Source of the DNA: Pseudovibrio exalbescens DSM 16456
GTDB taxonomy: Bacteria > Pseudomonadota > Alphaproteobacteria > Rhizobiales > Stappiaceae
Direction of reading: 5' to 3'
DNA: 64,000 bases
Assembly: GCF_000422785.1 (NCBI RefSeq)
Contig: NZ_KE383918.1
Location: forward strand, 217,748 to 281,747
Both the position numbers and the translations under genes were made by a program. The notes beneath the pieces were generated by a model. It saw only the letters and a list, made by a program, of their open reading frames with translations, ran no database searches and had not been told where the DNA came from. Within the stretch, counting starts at the first letter, position 1; each line of letters starts with the position of its first letter. This document shows positions 62,476 to 64,000 of this stretch, piece by piece.

Positions 62476-64000
62476 ACGTTCGTTTCCTCTTTCAACGCAG
62501 CACGCCCGATATCGCTTTCCATGGCATCATTCGCCAGCGTCTGGATCTGGTTGTACTTCACAAAGGAACGGCGTTCCCACGCCTTGGACTTTTCCGGGAA
62601 GTCGGAGCGGAAATGGCCACCGCGGCTTTCTTCGCGCATCAGGGCCGAACCTGAGATGATCTTGGCCGCTACAACCATGTTGCGGATGGAGCTGCGGTGA
62701 CACTTTTCTTCGGCCTTGTTCAACAGGGCAAGCGCCATTGTCAGCCCCTCTGCATTGCGCTCGACACCGACGTGCTGTGTCATAACGCGGCGAACAAGCT
62801 CAACCACGGCTCGCTCCTGCGGGTTACGCTTGGAGGCTTGATCCTCACGGTCGTCGATCTGTTCCCAATGATGAAGGCGTGGGTGAGGCATCAACCCCTG
62901 AATATCCTCGGCAATACGCGCGGCGAATACGACAGCTTCGAGCAGCGAGTTCGAGGCGAGACGATTGGCACCGTGCGCCCCGGTCCCGGCCACTTCACCT
63001 GCAACCCAGAGGCCGTCAACGGATGTTCTGCCGGAGGCATCTGCCATTACCCCGCCCATATGATAGTGAGCAGCAGGGCACACGGGTATCGGTTGAGTAA
63101 CCGGATCAAGCCCCGCGGCTTGACAGGCTTCGTACACCGTCGGGAAATGTTCTGGGAATCTGGCGCCGATGGCTTCGCGGCAATCCATGTATACCTTGCC
63201 GCCGCCCATGATTTCGCGATGGATCGCACGTGCAACAACATCTCGCGGAGCCAACTCCATTTGAGGGTGCTGGCCTTCCATGATACGGCGACCTTCCGCG
63301 TCAACGAGCTTGGCACCTTCCCCGCGTAAGGCCTCACTGGCCAGAGGCGCCGGATCCAGATCCACATTGAGGGCCGTTGGGTGGAACTGAACGAACTCCG
63401 CATCCGCCACATACGCGCCAGCCAGAGCCGCCATTGCCAGGCCGTGTCCGTTGGCTTCTCGTGGATTGGTGGTGACATCAAACAAGTGCCCCACGCCGCC
63501 AGAGGCAAGGACAACAGCGCGTGCCGGGATGGTGATACGCTGAGTGCCACCACGACGCCGTGCTGTAATGCCGACCACATATCGACCTTCGGTCAGAAGC
63601 TCGCTACCGATGTAGCCTTCGATAACACGAATGGATGGGGTGTTGTGCGCTGCGGCCAGCAGCGCTTCCATGATGGATTTGCCAGCCATGTCCCCACGGA
63701 CACGAACCACGCGATTAGCCGTGTGGGCCGCTTCTCGGGATAGCTCCAGCTTGCCAGCAAGATCCTTGTCAAACGGCACGCCGTAAGACAACAGATCGTG
63801 AATCCGATCCGCAGCTTCCGCTGTCATACCTCGAACAATGGCTTCTTCACATATCCCATCGCCAGCTGCGATGGTGTCTCGGGCATGTTCTTCTGCCGTG
63901 TCGCCTTCGGCTACCGCCGCTGCTATGCCGCCTTGTGCCCAAGCCGACGACGCGCCGCCACCGATGGGGGCGTTCGTGACGATGGTAACCGGCCTCGGGG
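62472..64000 (-). CDS. nadB: L-aspartate oxidase, 5' end outside the window
   Basis: The frame stays open to the right edge, giving at least 508 residues; the FAD-binding N-terminus lies outside. It oxidises aspartate to iminoaspartate for NAD synthesis. Visible family blocks: SSAWAQGGIAAAV, DKDLAGKLELSREAAHTANRVVRVRGDMAGKSIMEAL, LASGGVGHLFDVTTNPREANGHGLAMAALAGAYVADAEFVQFHPTAL, HYHMGGVMADASGRTSVDGLWVAGEVAGTGAHGANRLASNSLLEAVVF. Its end overlaps nadC by ATGA. nadA is not visible. Confidence 0.96.
   Translation of the reverse strand, partial: PRPVTIVTNAPIGGGASSAWAQGGIAAAVAEGDTAEEHARDTIAAGDGICEEAIVRGMTAEAADRIHDLLSYGVPFDKDLAGKLELSREAAHTANRVVRVRGDMAGKSIMEALLAAAHNTPSIRVIEGYIGSELLTEGRYVVGITARRRGGTQRITIPARAVVLASGGVGHLFDVTTNPREANGHGLAMAALAGAYVADAEFVQFHPTALNVDLDPAPLASEALRGEGAKLVDAEGRRIMEGQHPQMELAPRDVVARAIHREIMGGGKVYMDCREAIGARFPEHFPTVYEACQAAGLDPVTQPIPVCPAAHYHMGGVMADASGRTSVDGLWVAGEVAGTGAHGANRLASNSLLEAVVFAARIAEDIQGLMPHPRLHHWEQIDDREDQASKRNPQERAVVELVRRVMTQHVGVERNAEGLTMALALLNKAEEKCHRSSIRNMVVAAKIISGSALMREESRGGHFRSDFPEKSKAWERRSFVKYNQIQTLANDAMESDIGRAALKEETNV

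Overview
The window is 64 kb of a chromosome from an alphaproteobacterium; I cannot name the order. The evidence is the CcrM-type methyltransferase, the separate F0 operon atpI-B-E-b'-b, the ispH-thrB-rnhA and mutY/DUF721/dsbA/smc neighbourhoods, ETF-ubiquinone oxidoreductase, promoters of the TTGAC-N17-CTAT type and many Tat-dependent precursors. Nearly all of it is ordinary core chromosome. I see no rRNA, tRNA, CRISPR array, transposase, integrase or prophage gene. Both ends are cut inside genes (an EAL protein on the left, nadB on the right).

Layout. 1-5.2 kb: EAL phosphodiesterase end, then a minus-strand operon ispH-thrB-rnhA-diacylglycerol-kinase-like, and a divergent lipoprotein. 5.3-10.6 kb: tandem glycine riboswitch followed by gcvT, gcvH, gcvPA, an unknown 113-aa gene and gcvPB. 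10.7-13.8 kb: a small glycan islet (one GT61 and two alpha-1,2-fucosyltransferase-like genes). 14.0-16.3 kb: HAD phosphatase, then tyrS preceded by what looks like a complete tyrosine attenuator. 16.3-17.7 kb: two paralogous unknown proteins. 18-20.7 kb: ccrM and a glycerophosphodiesterase. 20.8-25.2 kb: a divergent AdoHcy-hydrolase-like protein, AMP nucleosidase with a perfect CRP-like site upstream, and an orphan TRAP binding protein. 25.2-33 kb: mutY, DUF721, an Inh-like lipoprotein, two DsbA paralogues and smc. 33-35.9 kb: F0 ATP synthase operon. 35.9-39.2 kb: rnhB, radical SAM protein, small GT2, ceramidase-like membrane protein. 39.3-44.4 kb: maeB, a lysine riboswitch with an NhaC-family transporter (so probably a lysine transporter), and an Mpo1-like protein. 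44.5-54.3 kb: glyS and glyQ, separated by DUF1353, an exported protein, an arsR-arsP-MFS-arsC cluster and a NanM-like Kelch protein. 54.5-64 kb: small membrane protein, S49 peptidase, family-4-like UDG, ETF-QO, a pair of unknown exported proteins, and nadC/nadB.

The strongest observation is upstream of tyrS. A 27-codon reading frame with three consecutive tyrosine codons (14769-14852) lies in front of mutually exclusive RNA helices (1:2, 2:3 and 3:4 plus a U-tract). The predicted promoter would place the transcript 5' end at its AUG, so the leader would be leaderless, like the rhizobial trp leader. I know of no described tyrosine-specific ribosome-mediated attenuator in this position. Second are the lysine riboswitch that assigns a substrate to an NhaC-family protein in an alphaproteobacterium, and the 113-aa gene translationally coupled between the two glycine decarboxylase subunits.

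All calls come from reading the sequence. Family assignments rest on motifs recognised by eye, not on database searches.
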